Positions 16,348 through 23,882 of a DNA stretch of 45,335 nt are shown one piece after another; position 1 is the first letter of the stretch, and every line of letters starts with the position of its first letter. Both the position numbers and the translations under genes were made by a program. The stretch comes from Prevotellaceae bacterium UBA2448 (GTDB taxonomy: Bacteria > Bacteroidota > Bacteroidia > Bacteroidales > Bacteroidaceae), in NCBI GenBank assembly GCA_002342585.1, contig DDQG01000041.1, forward strand, positions 1-45,335, given 5' to 3'. The notes under the pieces are model-generated. The model was given only the letters and a program-made list of their open reading frames with translations, was not told where the DNA came from and made no database searches.

Positions 16348-17121
16348 ATGAATCGCATAAACAAACTATTCGCAACAAAACGCGAAAACATCCTATCAAT
16401 CTACTTCTGTGCCGGTCATCCGACACTAGACAGTACAGCCCACACCATTCGCACTCTTCAACAGAAAGGAGTCGATATGATTGAAGTGGGAGTTCCGTTT
16501 TCCGACCCTATGGCCGATGGTCCTGTCATTCAGGATGCAGCCACAAAAGCTCTGCGCAACGGAATGACCCTTCGTACCCTTTTCTCTCAGTTGGCAGACA
16601 TTCGCAAAGACGTTACTATTCCACTGATATTCATGGGTTATCTGAATCCTATCATGCATTACGGATTCGAACAGTTCTGTCAACAATGTGTCAAGATAGG
16701 CATCGATGGAGTAATCATTCCCGACCTGCCATTCAAGGACTATTTGGAAACCTACAAGCCTATTGCCGATCGTTATGATATTCGCATCATAATGCTCATC
16801 ACACCGGAAACCAGTGATGAACGCATCCGGTTCATAGATGACAACACCGACGGATTCATCTACATGGTCAGCTCTGCCTCCACCACAGGTGCTCAGAAGC
16901 AGTTTGACGACACCAAGCAGGCTTACTTCAGCCACATCAACAGTATGTCGTTGCGCAATCCTCGTATGATTGGATTCGGCATAAGCAATCGTCAGACCCT
17001 CACATCTGCACAACAGAATGCATCCGGAGCCATCATAGGCAGTAAGTTTGTAACTCTGCTCGACCAGACAGGCGACCCTGCAACTGCTATGGATCAACTG
17101 CTTGAAGCACTTAAAAAATAA
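16348..17121 (+). CDS. trpA: Tryptophan synthase alpha chain
   Basis: This 257-residue TIM-barrel subunit releases indole from indole-3-glycerol phosphate and channels it to TrpB. The catalytic glutamate lies in the DMIEVGVPFSDP segment (about residues 45-56), followed by ADGPVIQDA (58-66) with the second acidic residue, and the phosphate-binding GFGISNRQT near 211. Length is normal. It is the last trp gene; 39 bases separate it from the next outer-membrane protein gene, with no obvious terminator hairpin between. Confidence 0.96.
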   Translation: MNRINKLFATKRENILSIYFCAGHPTLDSTAHTIRTLQQKGVDMIEVGVPFSDPMADGPVIQDAATKALRNGMTLRTLFSQLADIRKDVTIPLIFMGYLNPIMHYGFEQFCQQCVKIGIDGVIIPDLPFKDYLETYKPIADRYDIRIIMLITPETSDERIRFIDDNTDGFIYMVSSASTTGAQKQFDDTKQAYFSHINSMSLRNPRMIGFGISNRQTLTSAQQNASGAIIGSKFVTLLDQTGDPATAMDQLLEALKK

Positions 17122-17160
17122 AAAATTGTCCTATTCTGATTAAACCTTTGGTTAGAAAAG

Positions 17161-20100
17161 ATGTCATACAAAGTGGTTATACATTTATATAAAAAATCCC
17201 AACCATCTTATATGGCATCTTTTCTGCGCATATTCATGCCTTTGGCTTTCCGCATACTTCCTATTATTCTCTGGTTATTCTTCCTGACCGGTTCAGCACA
17301 GAATACCCAACCGGCAAAGGCTACACCATTCACGATATCAGGTCGTGTACTCGACTCTGAAGTCGGTGAAGCCTTGCAGAGTTGTTCCGTACTGCTTTGC
17401 AAAACCGACTCCACGAGTATGATTTCCGGAGCAATCTCAAATGCTACTGGAAACTGGACTCTGAAGAATGTGCATCCAGGACGATACATTATCAAGATAT
17501 CCTATCTCGGTTACCACACATTCTATCGCACAATCGATGTAGCAGAAGGGCGTACAGCCCCAGTACAAATGGGAACCATCCTGCTCACTCCCTCCAACAT
17601 AGAACTCAGTCAGGCAGTAGTCACAGCTCAACTGAAGGAAGTACAGGTGAAGGAAGACACCATCATCTTCAATGCCGATGCTTTCAAAGTGCCTGAGGGA
17701 AGTGTGCTCGAAGAACTCATCCGCAAACTTCCTGGAGCAGAGGTGGGCGATGATGGTACTGTGAAGATAAACGGCAAGACCGTAAAGAAGATACTTGTCG
17801 AAGGAAAGGAATTTTTCTCTACCGACAAGAATATGGCGATGAAAAATCTTCCGACAGAGATTATCGACAAAATCAAAACCTACGATAAGCAGTCCGATCT
17901 CTCCCGCATCACAGGTATTGACGATGGTAACGAGGAAACCGTTATTGATATAGGTATCAAGAAAGGTATGAAAAAGGGGTGGTTTGGAAATCTCGACCTC
18001 GGATTCGGCAGTCGCCATCGTTTTGCAGGTCGAGCTATGATCAACCGTTTTACAGACAAACGCCAAACCAGTGTAGTGGGATCATACAACAACACCAACG
18101 ACCAGACAGGTGGTGGTGGTGGACGAGGTGGCAACAACGGAATCACAAACAGCGGAATGACAGGTGCCAACATAGCATTCGATTTGAACAAAGTGGAGAT
18201 TGGAGGAAATGTTCGTTTCTCAGGTCGAAAGAACAATTTGGAAACAAAATCATCCAGTCAGAACTTCGTTACCAGTTCGTCATCTTATTCCAACAGTTAC
18301 AACAAAAGCGTAAATAGCAACTACAACTACAATGGCGACTTCAAGATAGAGTGGAAACCCGACTCACTCACCACCCTCCTCGCCCGCCCTTCATTCTCCT
18401 TCGGAGATAGCGACTCTAAAAGCAATGGTAACTCAGCATCCTTCAATGCCGACCCATATACCGATGGTATCAACGACCCACTGGCGCAGTTGAACCAAAT
18501 CAGTCACGACAAGAAAGTAAACAGCAACAACAGCAATGCCTACAGCAGTTCCGACAGCTATAGTGCCAATGCCAACATCATGCTCAACCGCCGCCTTGGT
18601 GGCAATCCGTGGTTTGGCGGACTTGCAGAAAGTGGTCGTAGCGGACGAAATGTGAGTATTCGAGTATCAGGTGCTACATCTGGCAACAAAAACAAAAATA
18701 CCAACTACTCCAACGTTACTTACTATCAAAAAAACGACTCCAACGAAATAACTTATCGTTATCGCACTACACCCTCATATAACCGCAGTTATAGTATCGG
18801 ATTTACCTATTCCGAACCAATCCTTCGCAACCTCTTTGCACAGGTCAACTACAGCTACAACTACCAGAAACGCCATTCCGACGGCGACACCTATGACCTG
18901 GGAAAAATCAATTCTATCGGTCAGCAGTTATGGGAAGAATACGGACAGTACGGACTTGTTCCGCCAAACTACCTGGAATTTCTCTCCGACTCCCTCTCGC
19001 GCTATACTGATAATATAAACAAAAACCACAATCTGGAGTTCTCCCTCCGTTTCATCACCTCCCTGCTCAACATCAGTGCCGGAGTGCGTTTCGAAGGTCA
19101 GCGTCAACGTATGTCCTTTCAGTATCAAGGACTTGACACACTTGCCAACCGAACCATCACTCGTATCAGCCCAACCCTAAATGCCCGATTCCGTTTCTCC
19201 AAACAACACACCCTGCGCATCACCTATCGAGGCAACACCCAGCAACCGGAACTGACCGACCTCTTCAACCTGGTGGATAATTCCAACCCACTAAACATAC
19301 GCATAGGTAACCCCGATTTGCAACCCTCCTTCACAAATAATATAAATGTGAACTACAACAACTATCTGGAAGCAACCTCGCAGAGCATCTTCGGCCGACT
19401 CTCCTTCTCCAACACCCTCAATGCCATCACCAACCGCACTGAGTACAACACACAAACAGGTGGACAGAAGACTCGTCCCGAGAACATAGATGGCAACTGG
19501 AACATGAATGCCAATGTCGGATTCAACACACCACTCTTTTGGGAAAAACTCCAGCTCAACACCTCCACATCCTTCGGTTATCAGAACCATGTCAGCTACA
19601 TATACCAAAACAAACAGACCCTCACCAACACAGTTCATCAGACCTCAGTAGGTGAAAACCTAAGTCTCACCCTCCGCATGAACTATTGGGACATACGAGC
19701 CAACGGACGTTTCAACTACTCCCGTTCTGCCAGCGACGTTGTTCAGGCAACCAACCAAAACACCTTCAACTTCTCCTACGGACTCTCTTCAACAGGAAAC
19801 TTCGAAAACGGCTTCGGTTTCTCCACCGACATACAGATAAGCAGCCGTCGTGGTTATTCCTCTGCCGAGATGAACACCAACGAAGTCATCTGGAATGCCC
19901 AACTGAGCTACCGTTTCCTCTCTCAGCGTCAGGCAACAGTGAGTCTTCGTCTCTACGACATACTCCATCAGCGCAGCAACATAAGCCGAGTCATCTCAGC
20001 CTATTCACGCCGCGATACCGAAACCAACAGTATCAACTCTTACTTCATGGTTCACTTCATTTACCGGCTCAACCTCTTCGGCAGCAAAGAAGCCCGTCGC

Positions 20101-20277
20101 GACTTGCGCAATCAGCGTCAGATGCGTGAGGCATTCCAACGAGAAGACTTTAATGGCAACTCAGAAGGTCGTGGCGAACGTAGAGGTGGCGAAGGCAGAG
20201 GCGGTCGCGGAGGTGGAAATGGAGGTGGCAGAGGAGGTTCCGGAGGTGGATTCGGAGGTGGTGGAGGTCGCTTTTAA
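17161..20277 (+). CDS. Outer-membrane beta-barrel (TonB-receptor-like) protein with glycine-rich tail
   Basis: The frame is 1038 residues from the ATG at 17161. The start at 17212 (MASFLRIFMPLAFRILPII) gives a better signal peptide and is likelier, leaving 1021 residues. After the signal comes a carboxypeptidase regulatory-like (CarboxypepD_reg) beta-sandwich (FTISGRVLDSEVGEALQ onward, about 55-140). Next is a plug-like region (about 155-260) with LVEGKEFFSTD, then a long barrel rich in alternating aromatic and polar residues and Asn/Ser repeats. The protein ends in roughly 40 residues of Gly/Arg repeats and a terminal Phe, the latter usual for outer-membrane proteins. No TonB box or SusD partner is visible. 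It matches the outer membrane beta-barrel family common in Bacteroidetes; the ligand is unknown. Confidence 0.85.
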   Translation: MSYKVVIHLYKKSQPSYMASFLRIFMPLAFRILPIILWLFFLTGSAQNTQPAKATPFTISGRVLDSEVGEALQSCSVLLCKTDSTSMISGAISNATGNWTLKNVHPGRYIIKISYLGYHTFYRTIDVAEGRTAPVQMGTILLTPSNIELSQAVVTAQLKEVQVKEDTIIFNADAFKVPEGSVLEELIRKLPGAEVGDDGTVKINGKTVKKILVEGKEFFSTDKNMAMKNLPTEIIDKIKTYDKQSDLSRITGIDDGNEETVIDIGIKKGMKKGWFGNLDLGFGSRHRFAGRAMINRFTDKRQTSVVGSYNNTNDQTGGGGGRGGNNGITNSGMTGANIAFDLNKVEIGGNVRFSGRKNNLETKSSSQNFVTSSSSYSNSYNKSVNSNYNYNGDFKIEWKPDSLTTLLARPSFSFGDSDSKSNGNSASFNADPYTDGINDPLAQLNQISHDKKVNSNNSNAYSSSDSYSANANIMLNRRLGGNPWFGGLAESGRSGRNVSIRVSGATSGNKNKNTNYSNVTYYQKNDSNEITYRYRTTPSYNRSYSIGFTYSEPILRNLFAQVNYSYNYQKRHSDGDTYDLGKINSIGQQLWEEYGQYGLVPPNYLEFLSDSLSRYTDNINKNHNLEFSLRFITSLLNISAGVRFEGQRQRMSFQYQGLDTLANRTITRISPTLNARFRFSKQHTLRITYRGNTQQPELTDLFNLVDNSNPLNIRIGNPDLQPSFTNNINVNYNNYLEATSQSIFGRLSFSNTLNAITNRTEYNTQTGGQKTRPENIDGNWNMNANVGFNTPLFWEKLQLNTSTSFGYQNHVSYIYQNKQTLTNTVHQTSVGENLSLTLRMNYWDIRANGRFNYSRSASDVVQATNQNTFNFSYGLSSTGNFENGFGFSTDIQISSRRGYSSAEMNTNEVIWNAQLSYRFLSQRQATVSLRLYDILHQRSNISRVISAYSRRDTETNSINSYFMVHFIYRLNLFGSKEARRDLRNQRQMREAFQREDFNGNSEGRGERRGGEGRGGRGGGNGGGRGGSGGGFGGGGGRF

Positions 20278-20338
20278 CGGCTAAAACCAAGAAAAATGCA
20301 ATAAAACAAAGAAAAATCTGAAAAATCTTCACTAAAAG

Positions 20339-20369
20339 TTTGCAGGTAATAAAAAAAGCCCTACCTTTG
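20339..20369 (+). promoter_or_regulatory. Promoter of tRNA-Asp
   Basis: TTTG (20339-20342) and TACCTTTG (20362-20369) are separated by 19 bases, a perfect Bacteroidetes primary promoter. The mature tRNA starts 17 bases after the -7 element. Confidence 0.88.
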
Positions 20370-20386
20370 CACTCGCAAAACAGAAC

Positions 20387-20460
20387 GGTGCGTTAGTTCA
20401 GTAGGTTAGAATACATGCCTGTCACGCATGGGGTCACGAGTTCGAGTCTCGTACGCACCG
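20387..20460 (+). tRNA. tRNA-Asp (anticodon GTC)
   Basis: This 74-base cloverleaf has acceptor stem GGTGCGT (20387-20393) paired with ACGCACC (20453-20459) and discriminator G. The anticodon arm CATGC-CTGTCAC-GCATG places GTC in the anticodon position, and the T-arm CGAGTTCGAGTCTCG carries the TTCGA motif. CCA is not encoded. It stands alone with its own promoter and terminator. Confidence 0.97.
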
Positions 20461-20464
20461 CAGC

Positions 20465-20490
20465 AAACGGATAACGAAAGTTATCCGTTT
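20465..20490 (+). terminator. Intrinsic terminator after tRNA-Asp
   Basis: AAACGGATAAC (20465-20475) and GTTATCCGTTT (20480-20490) form a perfect 11-bp stem with a GAAA tetraloop, followed by TTCATTT. Confidence 0.88.
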
Positions 20491-20522
20491 TTCATTTATA
20501 AAAACCTCAAACATCACCCATC

Positions 20523-21776
20523 ATGAAAAAACTCAGCCTTCTCACCTCTTACCTCATCCATCAGACCTCAGCCCTCAGACTTCTTCTCACATCTTCCCTC
20601 TTACTTCTTACATCTAACATATTTTCTCAGGAGAAAGAAATCTATATACCCAAAGACCTGCGCACAAACAACTTCGAGAGCGACACAGCGCGTTGGAGCA
20701 ACCAGCGCATGGCACTCACACCCAACTTCGTAGTATTCTGGGAACGCGGATTCGGCAACGACCTCAGTCGTGCTCCGCAACTGGAAGGAACCAACATGAC
20801 TGTCGATTTGCAAAACCTCACCACCAAACTCGAACAGTTCTACGCCTTCTATAAAGACTCCCTCCGCTTCATCCTTCCAGGCAGCAAGGCAGATCGCTAT
20901 CGCATGATGGCAATGCTCAACTACTCCCTCGAGGGCACAGCCTATGGTGGCGACTACGACGAAACCATCGGAGCCCTTTGGATAGCCCCCAACCGAGTGA
21001 AAGACCGTAACCTCAATGCCATTGCACACGAGATAGGTCACTCCTTCCAGAGTCAGATTATAAGCGACGGACAAGGCGAATGCTGGGGCGGAGGCGGCAT
21101 CTTTGAGATGTGCAGTCAGTGGATGCTTTGGCAGGTAAACCCACACTGGATTGACGACGAATACTTCCATTGGCAGGCATTCATCAAACAGGCAAACCTA
21201 CCTTTCCTTGCTCCTGAAAACATATACCACTCCCCTTATGTGCTTGAACACTGGAGCTACCTGCATGGTCGCACTGTCATAGCCGACCTCTTCCGCGCAG
21301 GCAAACGTGGCGAAGACCCAGCACAGACCTATATGCGCATGTTCAACCTCGACGAACGACAGTTTGCCCTCGAACTGTGCGATGCCTATAGTCGTCTGCT
21401 CACCTTCGACTACCCTCGCGTCCATCAGGTATGCAGCCGCTACTCTAACCAGCTGCTCAACGACTCTCCCCTCATGACCTATGGAGTCAACATCCGTCCC
21501 ATGACCGTAAAAGGGAAAAAGGCAACCCTGACCATTCATTCCGAGTCGCCTTCCGACGGCTATGCCTACCGCATAGTAGCAGTAGATGACGACAACCGCG
21601 CCACCTACTCCAACATCATTACGAAAGGCAAGACCACCCTTCGCATACCTAAGAATACGAAACACATATATAGTGTTGTAGTAGCCTATCCTGCCGACGG
21701 ATACAAACCTGAACCATTCCGTCACCACAAACAGGAAGACACCCCTCGCCGCATCTATAGTTACACTATAGAATAA
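20523..21776 (+). CDS. Secreted HExxH metallopeptidase-like protein (possibly DUF6055)
   Basis: This 417-residue protein has an N-terminal signal sequence of about 36 residues ending in NIFSQ. The core holds H169-E170-I-G-H173, the zinc-binding HExxH helix, in the context AIAHEIGHSFQ. It is followed by GECWGGGGIFEMCSQWML, which could supply a downstream acidic ligand. The C-terminal 90 residues look like a beta-sandwich (MTVKGKKATLTIHSE onward). The pattern recalls the DUF6055 group of putative metallopeptidases, but I am not certain of the family name. The signal peptide is encoded by a TCTTACCTC-type low-complexity tract that shares TCCCTCTTACTTC with intergenic repeats at 22519 and 23668. 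Confidence 0.72.
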   Translation: MKKLSLLTSYLIHQTSALRLLLTSSLLLLTSNIFSQEKEIYIPKDLRTNNFESDTARWSNQRMALTPNFVVFWERGFGNDLSRAPQLEGTNMTVDLQNLTTKLEQFYAFYKDSLRFILPGSKADRYRMMAMLNYSLEGTAYGGDYDETIGALWIAPNRVKDRNLNAIAHEIGHSFQSQIISDGQGECWGGGGIFEMCSQWMLWQVNPHWIDDEYFHWQAFIKQANLPFLAPENIYHSPYVLEHWSYLHGRTVIADLFRAGKRGEDPAQTYMRMFNLDERQFALELCDAYSRLLTFDYPRVHQVCSRYSNQLLNDSPLMTYGVNIRPMTVKGKKATLTIHSESPSDGYAYRIVAVDDDNRATYSNIITKGKTTLRIPKNTKHIYSVVVAYPADGYKPEPFRHHKQEDTPRRIYSYTIE

Positions 21777-21821
21777 ATTACCGTGTTTTCTGTGATTTCC
21801 GTATGAAATAAAAAAAAGAAA

Positions 21822-22316
21822 CTAAGCATCAGCGAAAGTTCGGCCGTCCTCAAGAGTAACCTGTAACTTATTATACTCGCAGTGGAAATCATTCTTCAGG
21901 CGGTCAAGGTATCGGGCACACTCCCACTTACACATAGGCAAATCGTGCAACAGATAATTACCGCAAGTCTCCGGAGTTGTGGCTGGCACCTCCGTCTGAG
22001 TCAGAATCCACTCCAGACACTCGATGGTCAGCTGCCTCATATCCTCTACTGAATAAGACCCAGTCATAATAATATACATCCCCGTGAGGCATCCCATCGG
22101 ACCTACATACACCACATCATCCTTCGCCTTTGAATTGCGAAACCATGTAGCCATCAGGTGTTCAATGCTATGTATAGCAGCAGGAGCCACAGCAGGTTCC
22201 TTATTCGGTTCGGTAATGCGCAGGTCGAAGGTAGTGAACCCCCTATCCACACGCGAAACATAAATACCCGGCTTCAAGCAGGTATGATCAATCGTAAAAC
22301 TTTGTATGACTTCCAT
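21822..22316 (-). CDS. luxS: S-ribosylhomocysteine lyase (LuxS)
   Basis: This 164-residue cytosolic metalloenzyme cleaves S-ribosylhomocysteine to homocysteine and the autoinducer-2 precursor DPD. The metal ligands are H49 and H53 in HSIEHLMAT and C118 in ETCGNYLLHDL. Glu52 and Cys76 (GPMGCLTG) are the expected general base and acid. Length is typical. No mtnN (pfs) is adjacent, so it appears monocistronic. Its stop is convergent with the metallopeptidase gene. Its promoter is almost the same in sequence as that of the glycogen synthase gene 22.9 kb away. Confidence 0.96.
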   Translation of the reverse strand: MEVIQSFTIDHTCLKPGIYVSRVDRGFTTFDLRITEPNKEPAVAPAAIHSIEHLMATWFRNSKAKDDVVYVGPMGCLTGMYIIMTGSYSVEDMRQLTIECLEWILTQTEVPATTPETCGNYLLHDLPMCKWECARYLDRLKNDFHCEYNKLQVTLEDGRTFADA

Positions 22317-22365
22317 AATCGTTTATTTCATTATTTCTTTAGCTTACCTTGCATTTACAGATGCG

Positions 22366-22396
22366 CGAAGATACAAGTAAGCGAGTAAAATACAAA
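22366..22396 (-). promoter_or_regulatory. luxS promoter
   Basis: On the minus strand TTTG (22396-22393), 19 bases, then TATCTTCG (22373-22366). The spacer contains CTCGCTTACTTG. It is very similar to the promoter at 45228-45258 (28 of 33 bases over the aligned block). Confidence 0.75.
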
Positions 22397-22450
22397 ATAA
22401 ATCATTGAAAAACTAGCTGGGACATTGGAACATCGGAGTTTGTACAAAAA

Positions 22451-22480
22451 AAGCTGACCAGGCATTTGCCCGGTCAGCTT
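22451..22480 (-). terminator. Terminator of the toxin-antitoxin unit
   Basis: AAGCTGACC (22451-22459) pairs with GGTCAGCTT (22472-22480), with an inner GGC/GCC extension. On the minus strand it is followed by a run of T (plus-strand AAAAAAA at 22446-22452), so it terminates transcripts coming from the genes at 22696-23514. Confidence 0.85.
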
Positions 22481-22488
22481 AACTATTA

Positions 22489-22560
22489 ACTATTATCTAT
22501 TAACTGTCAACTCCTCACTCCCTCTTACTTCCAACATTATCATAGTGTGCAATTTTTAAA
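22489..22560. repeat. Direct repeat, copy 1 (flanks toxin-antitoxin module)
   Basis: This 72-base segment recurs at 23638-23708 with four substitutions and one single-base indel; the last 38 bases before the indel (from 22519) are identical. It contains TTATCATAGTGTGCAA (22537-22552). The two copies bracket the toxin-antitoxin genes. Confidence 0.85.
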
Positions 22561-22578
22561 TCACCCCTTCATAAATCG

Positions 22579-22640
22579 TTCATTAATGAATTTCATCGTA
22601 ATCATTAATGAATTGGATCGTATTCATTAATGAACACGAA
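22579..22640. repeat. Three palindromic iterons with 22-bp period (TTCATTAATGAA)
   Basis: Palindromic cores lie at 22579-22590, 22602-22612 (first base altered) and 22623-22634. The units start at 22579, 22601 and 22623, so the period is exactly 22 bases, about two helical turns. Units 1 and 2 agree at 19 of 22 positions. The array sits between the antitoxin stop and the terminator, which places it in the 3' untranslated part of the toxin-antitoxin transcript. It looks like a protein-binding array on one face of the DNA. Confidence 0.8.
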
Positions 22641-22695
22641 AAAAGACACTAATCTGAGAAAAGGAAATTATACTAGTGTGCAAAAAATTTTACTA

Positions 22696-23010
22696 CTATA
22701 CTTCTGCAACAATTTGCGACTCTTCTAATACTGGTTGATACGAAAAGTTAGCTACTCTTATCACTTCTTCGCCAAGAGCAACGGAAATCTTACTGATAGT
22801 AGCCAATGTCAGATTATGAGTTCCCGACAACCAACGGCTCACCTCCGTTTCAGTTTTCCCCATTAAACTGGCAAACTCCTTTTGAGACATTCCTTTTGAT
22901 TCAAGAATGTTATATATACGATTAGCAATGGCTACAGATAGTTCCATCTGCATCTTCATTTCTGGAGAAATATTACTACGAATATCATCCATAATCTTGT
23001 TAGTCTTCAT
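22696..23010 (-). CDS. XRE-family antitoxin (HigA-like)
   Basis: This 104-residue cytosolic protein has a helix-turn-helix of the XRE/Cro type (about residues 35-85): GMSQKEFASLMGKTETEVSRWLSGTHNLTL is split as helices 2-3 with the recognition helix near TETEVSRWLSG. It follows a putative toxin gene by 15 bases, the toxin-first order found in HigBA-type systems. In such modules the HTH protein neutralises the toxin and represses the shared promoter. A perfect 15-bp inverted repeat in that promoter is a good operator candidate. No separate promoter is visible in the 15-base gap. Confidence 0.82.
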   Translation of the reverse strand: MKTNKIMDDIRSNISPEMKMQMELSVAIANRIYNILESKGMSQKEFASLMGKTETEVSRWLSGTHNLTLATISKISVALGEEVIRVANFSYQPVLEESQIVAEV

Positions 23011-23025
23011 AATAACCTCCTTTCT

Positions 23026-23514
23026 TTATTCAACATCTATTGTAAATGAAAGTTCACCTAATAGTTCAGATCCTTTAACTACAATCACATTTTCTTTCTC
23101 TCTCTGCTTTATCTCCAAATCAATCTTCTGCAATGTTCTAACTTGACGATGAAGATTCTCATCCTCTTGATAAGTTGCCGTTTTCTTTAATCCGCCATTA
23201 CCAAGAATCAATATCTTCGACTGAATGTTTAGCAGATAAAGGCGTAAAGAAGTTGTTTCCAAATGCGAAGGCAGAGCCATCACCCTATCACGCTTTGAGC
23301 CCTCATAGCGGAAATGTCTATCTTCTGCACCATCACGTTTTATTATATCAAGTCTGTATACCAACTGGCGTACATCATCTGGATATGTATCCTTGTACAT
23401 CAACAAGAAATTTTCAAATTCAGAGTATTCTTCTCCTTCAAAGTGAGGCGAATACAGACTTACTTTTTCGCCGTCCTCAAGTAATTCAATCAATAGATTT
23501 CTTTCCATAATCAT
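23026..23514 (-). CDS. Probable toxin of a HigB/RelE-like toxin-antitoxin pair
   Basis: This 162-residue protein is basic in its C-terminal half. The block RLYLLNIQSKILILGNGGLKK followed by TATYQ and a helical charged segment resembles the end of RelE/HigB (Gp49-like) mRNA interferases, where a central strand is followed by a Lys-Lys turn and a helix. It also has an unusual acidic N-terminal 60 residues. The second Met (23508) is an equally good start. It lies directly upstream of the XRE gene and downstream of an operator-like promoter. The toxin role is inferred from arrangement and the C-terminal pattern, and I could not confirm catalytic residues. Confidence 0.62.
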   Translation of the reverse strand: MIMERNLLIELLEDGEKVSLYSPHFEGEEYSEFENFLLMYKDTYPDDVRQLVYRLDIIKRDGAEDRHFRYEGSKRDRVMALPSHLETTSLRLYLLNIQSKILILGNGGLKKTATYQEDENLHRQVRTLQKIDLEIKQREKENVIVVKGSELLGELSFTIDVE

Positions 23515-23528
23515 TCACTAATCTGCCG

Positions 23529-23560
23529 CAAAAATAAACATAAAAGTTTATTTCACCAAA
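23529..23560 (-). promoter_or_regulatory. Promoter of the toxin-antitoxin unit
   Basis: Minus strand TTTG (23560-23557), 20 bases, then TATTTTTG (23536-23529), an exact match to the consensus. The start codon at 23514 is 15 bases after the -7 element, so the leader is very short. One arm of the large inverted repeat lies between the two promoter elements. Confidence 0.8.
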
Positions 23561-23588
23561 TATTTTTGTGATAAAATAAACTTTTATG
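23539..23588. promoter_or_regulatory. Operator-like perfect 15-bp inverted repeat
   Basis: CATAAAAGTTTATTT (23539-23553) is the exact reverse complement of AAATAAACTTTTATG (23574-23588), with 20 bases between. The first arm fills the -33/-7 spacer of the minus promoter and the second fills the spacer of a plus promoter. It is a likely binding site for the XRE antitoxin. Confidence 0.75.
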
Positions 23589-23597
23589 CTAATTTTG
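23565..23597 (+). promoter_or_regulatory. Divergent promoter with no gene downstream
   Basis: TTTG (23565-23568), 21 bases, then TAATTTTG (23590-23597). It reads away from the toxin gene through direct repeat copy 2 and the 22-bp array, where no convincing reading frame exists. If active it makes a non-coding transcript. Confidence 0.5.
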
Positions 23598-23637
23598 TAC
23601 CAACAAGCAAGACATCACCTAACCTCTAACCACTAAA

Positions 23638-23708
23638 ACTATTATCTATCAACTATCAACTCTTCCCTCCCTCTTACTTCCAACATTATCATAGTGTGCA
23701 ATTTTAAA
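23638..23708. repeat. Direct repeat, copy 2
   Basis: Second copy of the 72-base segment at 22489-22560. The core TTATCATAGTGTGCAA is at 23686-23701. A third, partial core (TTATACTAGTGTGCAA, 13 of 16 matching) lies at 22668-22683, just after the antitoxin stop. Confidence 0.85.
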
Positions 23709-23724
23709 GTACAGTTCGTTATAT

Positions 23725-23812
23725 AGTCCGACACCAACGTACTCCCAGTCCGTAGGTGTCGGACTGAGAGTACGTTAGGGACGGACTGAGAGTCCGCAGG
23801 CATCGGACTAAC
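23725..23812. repeat. Four tandem 22-bp hairpin units (AGTCCG-N7-CGGACT-N3)
   Basis: Units begin at 23725, 23747, 23769 and 23791, giving an exact 22-base period. Each has AGTCCG (AGTACG in unit 3) and CGGACT (CGTACT in unit 1) as complementary arms around a variable 7-base loop. Cross-unit pairings are also possible: 23725-23735 with 23755-23765 (11 bp), 23736-23744 with 23768-23776 (9 bp), and 23746-23753 with 23781-23788 (8 bp). A separate 7-bp hairpin AGCCTTT/AAAGGCT follows at 23816-23838. Confidence 0.8.
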
Positions 23813-23882
23813 AGCAGCCTTTCTAAACTAAAAAGGCTACCACCCCAACATGGATGGCAGCCCAAACGTTTATGTGTAAAAC

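Noticed and set aside
22579..22640. Iterons as a plasmid replication origin
   Set aside because: The 22-bp period recalls iteron plasmids, but no rep gene, DnaA boxes or partition genes are in the window, so an origin call is not supported.
23725..23812. CRISPR array
   Set aside because: Units are contiguous with no 30-40 base spacers and no cas genes are present.
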